From Bradysia coprophila (Eukaryota > Arthropoda > Insecta > Diptera > Sciaridae): a stretch of DNA of 64,000 bases. How positions within the stretch are numbered: the first letter of the stretch is position 1; each line of letters begins with the position of its first letter. The notes under the pieces are model-generated. The model was not told the origin of the DNA. It searched no databases and saw nothing but the letters and a program-made list of their open reading frames with translations. The stretch covers positions 2,712,826 through 2,776,825 of the forward strand of contig NW_023503325.1 of assembly GCF_014529535.1 (NCBI RefSeq), written 5' to 3'. The position numbers and the translations under genes are program-made. Shown here in pieces: positions 13,601-22,269 of the stretch.

Positions 13601-14292
13601 TCCCTAAAATTCCTCAATTTTTTAGTCATTTCTTTGACTTATTTACTTCCAAGGCTTCCGAGGCCAATTTTTAAGAACTTTGAGGGATTTTCGAAAATTT
13701 TAAGGAATTTAGGGATTCAATTCTTTGAAATAGGCACTGGTTAGAACACTTACCGGCTTCAAACGATTTTTTAAACTGTATCGATATCGGATGAACATGT
13801 TGTCTGTTCTACCGAGTTCTAAATCGTTTAAATAAATGTTTGCATTCGTATCGATGCCATGGAGTGCAAGAACAGTGGTCAAATTATTTGCGTTGGCCGG
13901 TGCTGATTAGATTATTAAAATGTTTATTAGGAAAAGACTAGTTACATCTGCATGACCAGACCATACCGTCGAAGACTAAAGTGTACGTCCAATTATCCTT
14001 TGCAATCCATCTGAGGTTTACATCGTTGTAAGTGTTAAGAACTGAGCCGGTTCGATTTGCCTCTTCCAATGCTGAATATATCCCAGATGGAATAGTCTGA
14101 TCGTTCAGTTCGATACCTTGAACACACAACAGAACACAGCGTTATTACGGTAGGGAAATTTTTTGGAATTATGTCGGACTTACTTCCATTGGCATTTATT
14201 ACGTTCCAACCTCTATTCAAATTTATCTCAATTGAAGCCACAATTAAAAGCAAATTAAACGAAATGACTGTGACCGCGATTCTTTCAAACAT
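4638..14292 (-). CDS. MANBA: Beta-mannosidase (GH2), complete, 13 exons
   Basis: Lysosomal exo-beta-mannosidase that removes terminal beta-mannose in N-glycan breakdown. Exons: 14292-14184, 14116-13967, 13902-13754, 13432-13239, 13178-12920, 12792-12567, 12505-12220, 12155-12048, 11986-11796, 11726-11305, 11194-11003, 10934-10740 and 4904-4638. All phases agree; total 2748 nt, 915 aa (human about 880). Residues 1-20 form a signal peptide. Family motifs in order: [59 protein letters not shown] with the general acid/base Glu (about 485), FVSEYGFQS with the nucleophile Glu (about 581), [12 protein letters not shown] and a C-terminal FTDNGF. The terminal exon joins DPKLK to VQNIRKD through a phase-0 AAG|GTA acceptor at 4905. 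Oddities: a last intron of about 5.8 kb containing an antisense P450 gene, and a weak GTTCGC donor after exon 10. The product is near certain; the far terminal exon is slightly less so. Confidence 0.92.
5259..5697. mobile_element. 439 bp foldback MITE rich in CCCGACCCGA
   Basis: Terminal inverted repeats TAGAGATGAGCGGGC (5259-5273 and 5683-5697) enclose an interior of repeated CCCGACCCG / CGGGTCGGG on the two arms with an AT-rich centre, so the whole unit can fold back. Flanks show no convincing target duplication (acttagag and actcctac share 4 of 8 bases), which suggests an old insertion. It lies in the last intron of beta-mannosidase. Its composition resembles the 18587-19144 element, but the terminal sequence is different. 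Confidence 0.7.
6221..6467. repeat. 247 bp foldback element
   Basis: Imperfect arms start CGGTTCAACCTGAGAGTAAT at 6221 and end with the reverse complement form CTCTTAGGGTTCAACCG at 6467. They continue through CTAGAG-GAAA-TTT and ATGTGGTCCC. The centre is unique AT-rich DNA. No target duplication is clear and no coding capacity is visible. Confidence 0.6.
6885..7558. repeat. Large imperfect inverted repeat (about 675 bp)
   Basis: The left arm (from GCACTGTCTCTGATACATCT at 6885) pairs with the right arm ending AGATGTATCAGAGACAGTGC at 7558. Further matching blocks inside include the CTACGGATTATCTGTG block (about 6967) and ACAGATAATCCGTAG (about 7461), and ACGACGATAAAAGGGCC (about 7127) and GGCCCTTTTATCGTCGT (about 7375). 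Arms differ by scattered mismatches and indels. This is probably an old foldback transposon in the beta-mannosidase intron. Confidence 0.65.
7855..8248. mobile_element. 394 bp near-perfect hairpin MITE with TTAA ends
   Basis: Two arms of about 180 bp (7855-8034 and 8069-8248) are almost identical in inverted orientation; I saw only one or two mismatches. They are separated by a 34 bp spacer. The ends read TTAAGAGGGCAGACTAGGTG and the complement ending CTGCCCTCTTAA, so TTAA flanks GAGGGCAG repeats. TTAA duplications are typical of piggyBac-type elements, but the repeats do not start with the usual CCC, so the family is tentative. The high arm identity implies recent insertion or gene conversion. 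It lies in the transcribed last intron of beta-mannosidase, about 770 bp upstream of the P450 start. Confidence 0.8.
8487..8569. mobile_element. 83 bp mini-foldback, TCAGGGACTA family
   Basis: The left end GTCAGGGACTACTTTTAAGA pairs imperfectly with the right end TCTTAAAATAGTGCCTGGAC. The same terminal sequence TCAGGGACTA is found at both ends of a larger element at 57552-58078, which suggests one dispersed MITE family. No clear target duplication. Confidence 0.5.
8795..8880. repeat. TTCGCC-type short tandem motif upstream of the P450
   Basis: An imperfect run of CATTATTCGCC / CATTCGCTC motifs (about seven copies of a 10-13 bp unit) is bracketed by CCCACCGTTCG at each end. It sits 130-220 bp upstream of the P450 start codon, where a promoter would be expected. 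I see no known factor site in it. Confidence 0.5.
9016..10682 (+). CDS. Cytochrome P450, CYP4-type, nested antisense in a beta-mannosidase intron
   Basis: Microsomal haem monooxygenase; CYP4 members typically hydroxylate fatty acids, hydrocarbons, hormones or xenobiotics. Exons are 9016-9321, 9379-10221 and 10296-10682, all phase 0, giving 511 aa, normal for the family. I chose the ATG at 9016 because a hydrophobic anchor (residues about 5-27) and the proline-rich [12 protein letters not shown] hinge follow it. Motifs seen: [19 protein letters not shown] (helix C region), [10 protein letters not shown] in the I helix (about 316-325), E376-S-M-R379 (ExxR), VYPPVPFTGR, and the haem signature [10 protein letters not shown] with Cys about 456. 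An AATAAA overlaps the stop region at 10683-10688, so the transcript should end just short of beta-mannosidase exon 12 (ends 10740 on the other strand). Most similar in style to CYP4C/4V/4D; the subfamily and substrate cannot be set from sequence alone. Confidence 0.93.
10683..10688 (+). terminator. Polyadenylation signal of the P450 gene
   Basis: AATAAA directly follows the stop codon TAG (10680-10682). The opposing beta-mannosidase exon 12 ends at 10740, only 52 bp further on, so early cleavage would keep the two mature mRNAs from overlapping. Confidence 0.6.
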
Positions 14293-15019
14293 TTTCTGCG
14301 AACTTTCTAAAATTTAAATTGAAAAACTTGAAACCCTTCACGTTTATAATAACATCCTCTCCCTGCAACAAATTCGAATGCACAACCAACACAACTAAAT
14401 TAACGATGAGTGAATTCTACAAACGAAACAAAAAAATTCCGTGATCACTTAAAGTGGTTCTGCATAACAGAACGCAAATAATGATTTTACTTTATCTAAT
14501 CAGAGTATTATGTGCTGATGGCGAGAGTATTGAGCATTATTTAAATTACATTCGTTCTATTGAATGGATCTGAGAGAAATTGCTTATCAATTAAACTTCT
14601 TTAAAACAGAATCAAATTGGAGAGGGAATGAGTATATGATGGTATTCATTCACTGATGGCATTTTAATGAATAATATTGTTCATTCCAAACTATAATTAC
14701 ATTTTAAACGGTCCTCTTGGTAATGAAGTGAAATGAACTATAAAACAATTCAAAGTCTGGATTGTAATGTTCACATTTTGAAATATACATATTACGAGTG
14801 GTTTAACGGCTGTATATGGATTGAAAATCGTTCATTAAATGAACTGTCGACGGCCTTAGCAAGGCCACACTGACTATACCGATCACTGAGGGCCAAGTGC
14901 AGCTCGAGCCGAAGGGGAAGTATGCAATCACACGATGCAAAAAAAAGACGTAAGTAATTTTACGAGCTTCTAGCACTGAAAACTATTAATTTGAATTTAA
15001 ATGAAGCATTTTGAAGCAA

Positions 15020-15664
15020 AAAAAATTTGACTGGAAACAACCAAAATTTTACCAAAAAAATCTGCGTCGCATGTGGCAGATAAATTTTCTTGCTGGTCTG
15101 TTCCTGAACATTTGCCACTTTGCGACGCAGATTTTTTTGGTAAAATTTTGGTTGTTTCCAGTCAAATTTTTTTTTGGTAAAAAATTATTTGGCAGATGAT
15201 GAGAAAAACTAAGCAAGCTTGTTTGAACTAAAATTGGGTGTAAAATTTAATTTTTGCGTAACGAAGCTGAAAGCGTCAACTCTAGCGATATCATTCATTT
15301 TAGAAATTGTACTTCAAAGACTGCGTCACACTTTTCTCGAAGAGATTTGTTGGGATATCAGTCGTTTTAGTAGTTTTAGAACACTTCGATGTTCAGGAAC
15401 AGACCAGCAAGAAAATTTATCTGCCACATGCGACGCAGATTTTTTTGGTAAAATTTTGGTTGTTTCCAGTCAAAATTTTTTTTTTGTAAAAATTATTTGG
15501 CAGATGATGAGAAAACCTAAGCCAGCTTGTTTGAACTAATTGGGTGTAAAATTTAGTTTTTGCGTAATGAAGCTGAAAGCGTCAACTCTAGCGATATCAT
15601 TCATTTTAGAAATCGTATTTCAAAGACTGCGTCACACTTTTCTCGAAGAGATTTTTGTTGGGAT
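15020..15664. repeat. Hairpin plus two direct copies of an about 235 bp repeat
   Basis: Direct copies 15121-15353 and 15429-15664 (offset 308) share TGCGACGCAGATTTTTTTGG, the GTTGTTTCCAGTCAAA block, GGCAGATGATGAGAAAA, AGCTGAAAGCGTCAACTCTA and CTGCGTCACACTTTTCTCGA, with few differences. The first about 50 bp of the unit is also present inverted at 15020-15071, so 15020-15172 can form a hairpin. Family unknown; no coding capacity. Confidence 0.75.
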
Positions 15665-15808
15665 TCGAAAATTTGACGAAATTTGAAAATTTGACGAAAA
15701 TCGAAAATTTGACGAAAATACAAAATTTGACGAAAATCAAAAATTTGACGAAAATCGAAAATTTGACAAAAATCGAAAATTTGACGAAATTCGAAATTTG
15801 ACGAAAAT
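15664..15808. repeat. Minisatellite, about 18 bp unit, 8 copies
   Basis: Eight copies of GAAAATTTGACGAAAATC with small variants lie end to end. Because the unit is a multiple of three, the minus strand is open in more than one frame, giving artificial repeat proteins of the FRQIFD/IFVKFS kind; these are not genes. Confidence 0.85.
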
Positions 15809-16072
15809 CTGCCACCATTCAAGAAATATCTCTAAAACCCCAATTGACCCACCCATTTCCAACTTTCGACATTTTGCACAAATGCCCTTCTTTTCTACTC
15901 GTAAAACTCTGAGACTTTGCCGAAGCAAGTAACTCTCTATCTGCCACCATTCAAGAAATACCTCTAAAAACATAATTGACCCACCCATTTCCAACTTTCG
16001 ACATTTTTCACATATGCCCCTCTGTTCTACTCGTCAAACTCTGAGACTTTGCCGAAGAAAGTAATTCTCTAT
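15809..16072. repeat. 132 bp tandem duplication (2 copies)
   Basis: Copy 1 starts at 15809 and copy 2 at 15941, both with CTGCCACCATTCAAGAAATA. Both continue through TTGACCCACCCATTTCCAAC, TTTCGACATTTT, and CTCTGAGACTTTGCCGAAG, with about 10% divergence. The array abuts the minisatellite directly. Confidence 0.8.
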
Positions 16073-16442
16073 CTCTCATAACCCCAAAAAATATTAGTCC
16101 TTTCATCCTACGCTCGAGTAGCTCAAAATTTGGTCACTCTAATCACTCTAGCTCAAACGAATCTGCCCCGATTTTTTAAATTATTTTTTTGTTCGAATCG
16201 TGTTACGAATACCTTTCATTTGATGGATCGCACGCCTCTGTAGGTTTCAATACAGCTAAGCTACAGCCGAAAACGCGTTCCCGACCCTCGAAAACCACAC
16301 TCAGAAACCACTTCGAGGCCAATAAAACAAAATTCTGGTTTTTCCTGGGGTAATGGCGTATCAAATTTTCATTTTTATGCCCACCCTGAGGTTCCTGCAA
16401 AATTTCATGGATATTGGCTGACTAGTTTCCGAGATCGACCGT

Positions 16443-16473
16443 CGATAGATAGACAGATAGATAGACAGATAGA
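16443..16473. repeat. GATA/GACA microsatellite
   Basis: A short run of GATAGATAGACAGATAGATA type units. It follows a degenerate repeat (16150-16440) with features common in dipteran interspersed repeats, such as ACCTTTCATTTGATGG. Low functional interest. Confidence 0.6.
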
Positions 16474-17461
16474 AACATACAGAGTAAGTTGAAAGATTTT
16501 GATTGTTTGAGAAAAGTCAATTTGGTGTATTTTCTGTGAAAAGTGCCAATTTCAAAACGATGTATCTCCGGTAATTTTAAAGTTACATAGTCGAGTGATA
16601 GCTCGTTTTGCTCGTATTTGAAGCGCGAATAAGATAGAATTTGTGGTGATACAGGCCAAAGGAAAGAAACTTAAATTCTCGCCTATATATGTATAGTTGC
16701 CGCGTCTCAAAAAATTTTCTTCGTTCTTTTTTTGGAAGTTAGACTGCGTCAAGTCCTCCGCTATCGCTCCGGACATGATAAATAACTATTTCGCTTGGTT
16801 TTTGACCTCGGCTTCGTCTCGGATCAACAAACTTCACACGAAAACTCGACTTTACAACTTTTCCGTCCTTGTGACATAAAATGAGTTTTAACGCTCATGT
16901 CAAAACAGTAACAACCCATTTCACACTATGGCATGGTCAGTGCAGATCTGCTAGCATGTAAAATGAAACGACAAGTTTACGTAAGATTTTTTTGTCGCAT
17001 TTAAAATAAATGTATTTTCTAGTAAGAATCCCTTTAGTTAAGATCGTTGACCTCGGCTTCACCTCGGATCAACAAAACATCTCACGCACGTAGTTCATGT
17101 TGTCAAGATAAATACGGTGGAATGTTGTAAGTGTGTGCTTATGACTGTGATATGATTCCTTTCGGTTTGCCAGATATACGAAATTCAAGAGATGGACTAA
17201 AGATCTTGAAGAAATCGGATCGTATGTTTTCTTGCTCGTTTTTCTACCGTTTGGAGAAAAAGAGTTAACATTCATATGCTGACACTATTCGCAGTCCGCA
17301 CTATTTCTTAAGCAACCAAAAAGTGGAATTTTGTCGAGACAACCGAATATTTCATTCGTCGAGAACAGGGTCAAACAACCTTCACTGATTCTAAATTCAA
17401 AGATTTTATTTCATTTATCAATCATTACATTTGAGCCGTGGATTATCGTTCGCTTCCATTT

Positions 17462-19300
17462 TCAGTGACTCTTTCGGTACGCCCTTTCAGCAGAAGTAAG
17501 CAATGGGGTACTGAAACAAATGATACAAAGACATAGTGTTAAAGCAGAGTACATCAACTGAAGTTATGCTAAAAAGTCGAAATAAATTACCCGCTGTATG
17601 CCTTGATGAAAGTTTCAAATTGTTGAACGTCTGTCAGGTCAGCTTCAGCGGTGTAGAGGCTACATCCGAACCAAGCACATCTGCAGTTCGTCGTACCAGC
17701 ATAAGCAGCACATTGGCTACTAGTAACACATCCGCCACCACACTGTAACGTGATGGATTAATAGTCACAACAAAAAATAAATTTTCTCATTGAATTTACC
17801 GGGGCTCGTTCGTCGTTCTGGGCATATACTTGTTGGTTGGTTGTATCTGATTGTGTTACGATTGATGAAGTACGGTAGGCCTTTTCAGCAGAAGTAAACA
17901 ATGGGGTACTGAAACGAGTAACACGAAGACACAGTGTAAAACAGTGTACTGAAGCACTGAAGTCATGATAAATTACCCGCTGTATTTCTTGACGAAAATT
18001 TCAAATTGCTTAACGTCTGTCAGGTCAGCTTCAGCGATGGTGAAGCTGCATCCAAACCAAGCACATCTGCAGTTCGTCGAACCAGCATTCGATGCACATT
18101 GGCTACTAGTGGTACATCCGCCACTACACTGTAACATGATGGATTATTAGTCACATTAAAAAAGTAGATTTTCTTATTGAAATCACCGAGGCTGTTTGGT
18201 CATTCTGGATCTCTACTTGCTGGTTGATTGTTTCTGATTGCAGTACGATTGGTGAGTTACGGTACGCCTTTTCAGCAGAAGTAAACAATGGGGTACTGAA
18301 ACAAATGATGCGAAGACACAGTGTAAAACAGTGTACTCTTTTCGTGAAGTCAGAATGAATTACCCGCTGTATTTCTTGACGAAAATTTCAAATTGTTGAA
18401 TGTCCGTGAGGTCACCTTTAGCAGTGGAAAGGCTACATGTGAACCAACCACATCTGCAATTTGTTGTACCAGCATAAGCAGCACATTGGCTACTACTGTT
18501 ACATCCGCCACCACACTGTAATCAGTGATGGATTAATAGTCACAATGAAAAATTAAATTTTCTCATCGAATTTACTGGGGCTCGTTTAAGGCTCGGAACG
18601 GGTCGGGTTCGGTCAGACCGGAACCCGAACCTGATCTTGACCCGAACCGGAACTAAGACTTCGGGTTCAACCCGAACTTGACCCGAACCTAAATTTTCGA
18701 TTTCGGGTTCCAACCGAACCCGACCCGAACCCGAAGTTATTCAACCCTTACTTGACCCGAACCCGAATTTCCATTTCGGGTTTGACCCGAACCTGACCTG
18801 AACCCGAGATCTTCAAATAAATCAGGTCCGGTTCGGGTTAACCCGAAATTTTTGGCATTTTTTAGTGTAAAATTTTCGGGTCACCCGAACCGGACCTGAT
18901 CTATTTGAAAATTTCGGGTTCAGATCAGGTTCGGGTCAAACCCGAAATGAAAATTCGGGTTCGGGTCAAGTACGGGTTGAATAACTTCGGGTTCGGGTCG
19001 GGTTCGGTTTGAACCCGAAATCGAAAATTCTGGTTCGGGTCAAGTTCGGGTTGAACCCGAAGTCTTAGTTCCGGTTCGGGTCTAAGACCGGTTCGGGTCA
19101 TAACCTGAACTGATCAGGTCAATCCGAACCCGTTCCGAGCCTTAGGCTCGTTGGTCATTCTGGATATCTACTTGCTGGTTGATTGTTTCTGATTGTGTTT
19201 CGTTTGGTAAGTCTTGCGGGGTTGATGGTGTTTCTGGTAACGTCGATCCGTTACAGCATGCAATCAAAAGTATTGCGGTGATTGAAACTTTGAACATCAT
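17462..19300 (-). CDS. Secreted protein with three six-cysteine modules; exon 1 split by a MITE (probably broken)
   Basis: Family not recognised. Exons: 19300-19145 (signal peptide and pro-region, interrupted), 18515-18364 (module A), 18295-18187 (linker), 18128-17977 (module B), 17908-17800 (linker), 17742-17591 (module C) and 17510-17462 (tail, stop TGA). Each module exon is exactly 152 nt and opens with the first Cys codon. Spacing is C-x3-C-x5-C-x8-C-x-C-x4-C (CGGGC, QCA, NCRC, WF.C), followed by a charged LTD.QQFE.F..YSG tail. Linkers are 109 nt, joining a TSAEKAYR end to a QSETINQQV..QND pro-region. Phases agree throughout; ignoring the insertion the protein would be 293 aa. The 558 bp element (18587-19144) enters at codon 52, three bases before the original splice donor, and brings an in-frame TAA at once. 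As it stands only 52 residues with no module can be made, unless the element is spliced out. Role unknown; a secreted defence-type peptide is a guess. Confidence 0.75.
18587..19144. mobile_element. 558 bp hAT-like foldback MITE inside a coding exon
   Basis: Terminal inverted repeats TAAGGCTCGGAACGGGT.. and ..ACCCGTTCCGAGCCTTA-type ends enclose a nearly palindromic interior made of CCCGAACCCGA-like units. It is flanked by a perfect 8 bp direct repeat GGCTCGTT (18579-18586 and 19145-19152). The uninterrupted sequence in the paralogous exon copy at 17800-17810 confirms the empty-site structure. An 8 bp duplication is the mark of hAT transposases. No coding capacity. Confidence 0.9.
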
Positions 19301-19384
19301 TTCTAAGTAGTTTTGTTTTGACGATTGTAACTTGAGACTTTTGAAACGACAAGGTGCGTATGGTTGATGTGCAGATTCAACGAG

Positions 19385-19392
19385 TATTTATA
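19385..19392 (-). promoter_or_regulatory. TATA box of the three-module cysteine-rich gene
   Basis: TATAAATA on the minus strand lies about 85 bp upstream of the ATG at 19300. The one-module paralogue has the same TATAAATACTC string at 24095, about 100 bp upstream of its ATG. Conserved placement in both copies supports a real core promoter. Confidence 0.7.
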
Positions 19393-19410
19393 TCGACTCC
19401 GAAGATTTTT

Positions 19411-20603
19411 AGCCCCGTACGAAGTACTGGGGGCTTATAAGATTAATATGCCGTTTGTAACACGTCGAATTGGAAGCAGACAGTAAGGGCAAAGCTTTTG
19501 GTTATGTTCATAGATGACGAATCCGCAATAAAAAAAATGTCCGTCCGTCCGTCCGTCCGTGACCCCTCTAGCTTGAGCAAATCACAACCTTTTTTCAAAA
19601 TTCTTTTTTCCCCGATTGGTATCGACAAAAGTAAGGTCAAGTTCGAAAATGGGCATGGTAGGGTCGGCCCTTCCAGAGCTAGGGCCCTATAGGTGTTTTT
19701 CAGTCTTTCGGACGATATCTACCGAAATACGCACGTAATAGCTGCTTGTGATATATCAAATGAAAGGTATTGACGAGTAGAACAAAGTTGCTGAACATTG
19801 TTTTTGTGTAGGATGCAACGCGAGCTTGTTGGGAGGGCTCAAAGGTCGTTACTCGGCCCTAAGTGTTTTTTCCACATAAATCGAGTAAATCTCATCAGAT
19901 TTTGCCAGATTTAGTTTTTTATGGAAGGTAATTGAATACCGAAAAGAACGTGGCGAAAAAAGTTTCAAATTTGGGCCCTTGGACTAAGGCCGCTACTCGG
20001 CCCTAAGTGTTTTTTGCACATAAATCGAGTAAATCTCATCCGATTTTGCTAGATTTTGTTTTATTTGAGAGATAATTGAATGCCGAATAGAATGATGGCA
20101 AAAAAAGTTTCAAATTTGGGCCCTTGGACTAAGGCCGCTACTCGGCCCTAAGTGTTTTTTGCACATAAATCGAGTAAATCTCATCCGATTTTGCTAGATT
20201 TAGTTTTTTATGGAAGGTAATTGAATACCGAAAAGAACGTGGCGAAAAAAGTTTAAAATTTGGGCCCTTGGACTAAGGCCGCTAATCGGCCCTAAGTGTT
20301 TTTTGCACATAAATCGAGTAAATCTCATCCGATTTTGCTAGAGTTAGTTTTTTATGGAAGGTAATTGAATACCGAAAAGAACGTGGCGAAAATTTTTTCA
20401 AATTTGGGCCCTTGGACTAAGGCCGCTACTCGGCCCTAAGTGTTTTTTGCACATAAATCGAGTAAATCTCATCCGATTTTGCTAGTTTTTGTTTTATTTG
20501 AGAGGTAATTGAATACCCAATGGAAAGTTGGCAAAAAATGTTGGGTTTCTAAAATAATGTCGTAAATTGTTGGTTTTATTTGAAAGGTACTTCGTACGGG
20601 CTT
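19411..20603. mobile_element. 1.19 kb TIR element carrying a 144 bp satellite
   Basis: The ends AGCCCCGTACGAAGTAC (19411) and GTACTTCGTACGGGCT (ends 20603) are inverted repeats. The left part holds a GTCC microsatellite (about 19540-19560); the right part is the tandem array listed separately. A diverged relative with the same ends lies at 44651-45512. No transposase, no clear target duplication. It begins only about 20 bp upstream of the TATA box of the cysteine-rich gene. Confidence 0.7.
19855..20575. repeat. Satellite-like array, about 144 bp unit, 5 copies
   Basis: Units start at GGCCCTAAGTGTTTTTT at 19855, 19999, 20144, 20288 and 20432, so the period is 144-145 bp. Each contains CACATAAATCGAGTAAATCT, a TTTATGGAAGGTAATTGAAT-type block and TTTGGGCCCTTGGACTAAGG. 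Copies are very similar; the last one is diverged and partial. Confidence 0.9.
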
Positions 20604-21317
20604 TCGTAATTGCGCTATGCGCAATTTTAAAAATGAACAGTTTCAGTAAATTTGACAATGCCCAACTTGACTTGCATTTTGGTAACAGACGCATTAGAGG
20701 GTTGTAGACGTATTAGGGTTCCGGGCTTATTAGGGCTACGGACGTATTATGGTTGCGGACGAAATAGGATTACGGGTTGTACGGGGCTAAGTCGCAGCAA
20801 ACGCTCCGACTGTTCTGATGCCTTGTTTTGTCGCAATTCATTGAAAAAAAAAAACGAAACAGAAAATGTGTCGGTTTTCAAAATTGCGAGAGTGTATCCA
20901 ACTGCTTTTTGTTATGTGAATACAGTCGATCCGCTTAAATGGTTAAATTCATACAAATCAAAAATTTAATTTGAGTTTTATGGAGATAAGATAGTAACAC
21001 CATTTCTTATTGTATCGAGCTGTTTCTTCAAAAACTTGGTGATAGTACATTTCGTACCTAGGACTAAAAGACTTTTAGTCCGTGGTACGAATAGTATTTT
21101 TCATATTGGACAGAGAAAAAGTGCGACTTCGTCCTAGATATGAAAATCAATTATTGTAAAATTTAGATGTTGTTACATTAGAGACGCGCCCTAATCGGGG
21201 TACACGATAGTCCTGTATGTGCTTGAGATTTAATCAGATAGGTGTCAGCCACGAAATAACAATTGGAGTAAATGTATCATCTTACCAAATCCGTTAAACG
21301 TCTTTTAGGCACCTAAG

Positions 21318-21648
21318 CACGGCCACCCTGAACAAAAATAAAGTTTTACCGAAAATGCACCCAAAACTTGATTGCTATTCTAAATAAAAAAACAGTTGAA
21401 TGGGGTAGCATCTGATCCGAATTAATGGTTGCTAGGAATCTCGCGCCGCGTCATTCACAATTATTCACATTTTGACACATTTTGTATAAGGAAGATGTCA
21501 CTTTGTGAATTATTGTGAATGACGCAGCGCGAGATTCCTTAACACCGACTTAATGGACCACTGCTTTTAACTCTCACTCTATTTAGAACAGCAATCAATT
21601 TTTGGGTGCATTTTCGGTAAAACTTTATTTTTGTTCAGGGGAACCGTG
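21318..21648. mobile_element. 331 bp foldback MITE
   Basis: Arms run from CACGGCCACCCTGAACAAAA (21318) to the complementary end TTGTTCAGGGGAACCGTG (21648). Long matching blocks include AAAGTTTTACCGAAAATGCA and GAATCTCGCGC.GCGTCATTC. Arms differ by point changes and indels. No coding capacity and no certain target duplication. Confidence 0.75.
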
Positions 21649-22269
21649 ATAAGCATCATAATTTGCCAAATTTGCAAACTTTAGACGCATCTGTTGCATA
21701 AATAGTTTTATGAATCTCGGTGTAAAGTACTAACTAGGCGCCACTATTTGTGGGTCAGGTCCCTTGACTGCCTTTTTAAATTTAGGGAAATTAAAGTAAA
21801 TTGATAGGTATTGAATTTTTTTTATTGAAATGAGGAAAGTTAGCAATGACCAGTGATAAACACACTGGATTCTTACTTGTACAATGCTAACTGTAGCACT
21901 GACAGCACCGATCAGTGATAAGCTCACAGAATGTTTACTTTTACAGTGGACTTTAGCACAGACTAGTACACTCTTACATTTACAATGCTCACTTTAGCAC
22001 CGATGTTATAGGTTTCGCCCGAACAATATATTTTGTTTAACTACTGAAATCAATCAATTCATTAAAAATTATTGAAATGAAAAGCGTCTTTCGAATTTTT
22101 TAAATTGAAAGATAAGAATAATGCAAATGAAAAGTTGGTATGCGTTGTTTTTTTGTTACTTCACAAAAGTTAAAAGTTATAAAAAAATTGAATATTGTTA
22201 GAAATTATTAGTCCACCATTTTATATCAAGCAGTGTACGACATAAATTTTATTATTTTATTATTAGTTT

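Larger units (their letters stand above)
14293..17461. other. Intergenic repeat-rich region
   Basis: This region runs from the beta-mannosidase start to the 3' end of the three-module cysteine-rich gene. It holds the beta-mannosidase promoter (no clear TATA recognised), a hairpin and 240 bp direct repeats (15020-15664), an 18 bp minisatellite (15664-15808), a 132 bp tandem duplication (15809-16072) and a short GATA microsatellite. A likely polyadenylation signal for the cysteine-rich gene (TTTATT on the + strand) is at 17405-17410. No further gene is supported. Confidence 0.6.

Noticed and set aside
15601..15994. Minus-strand ORFs encoding FRQIFD/IFVKFS repeats
   Set aside because: They are translations of an 18 bp minisatellite whose unit length keeps the frame open; no start context, no flanking exons.
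19498..19692. ORF with SVRPSVRDPSS
   Set aside because: It is created by the GTCC microsatellite within a repeat element; the opposite strand is open for the same reason.
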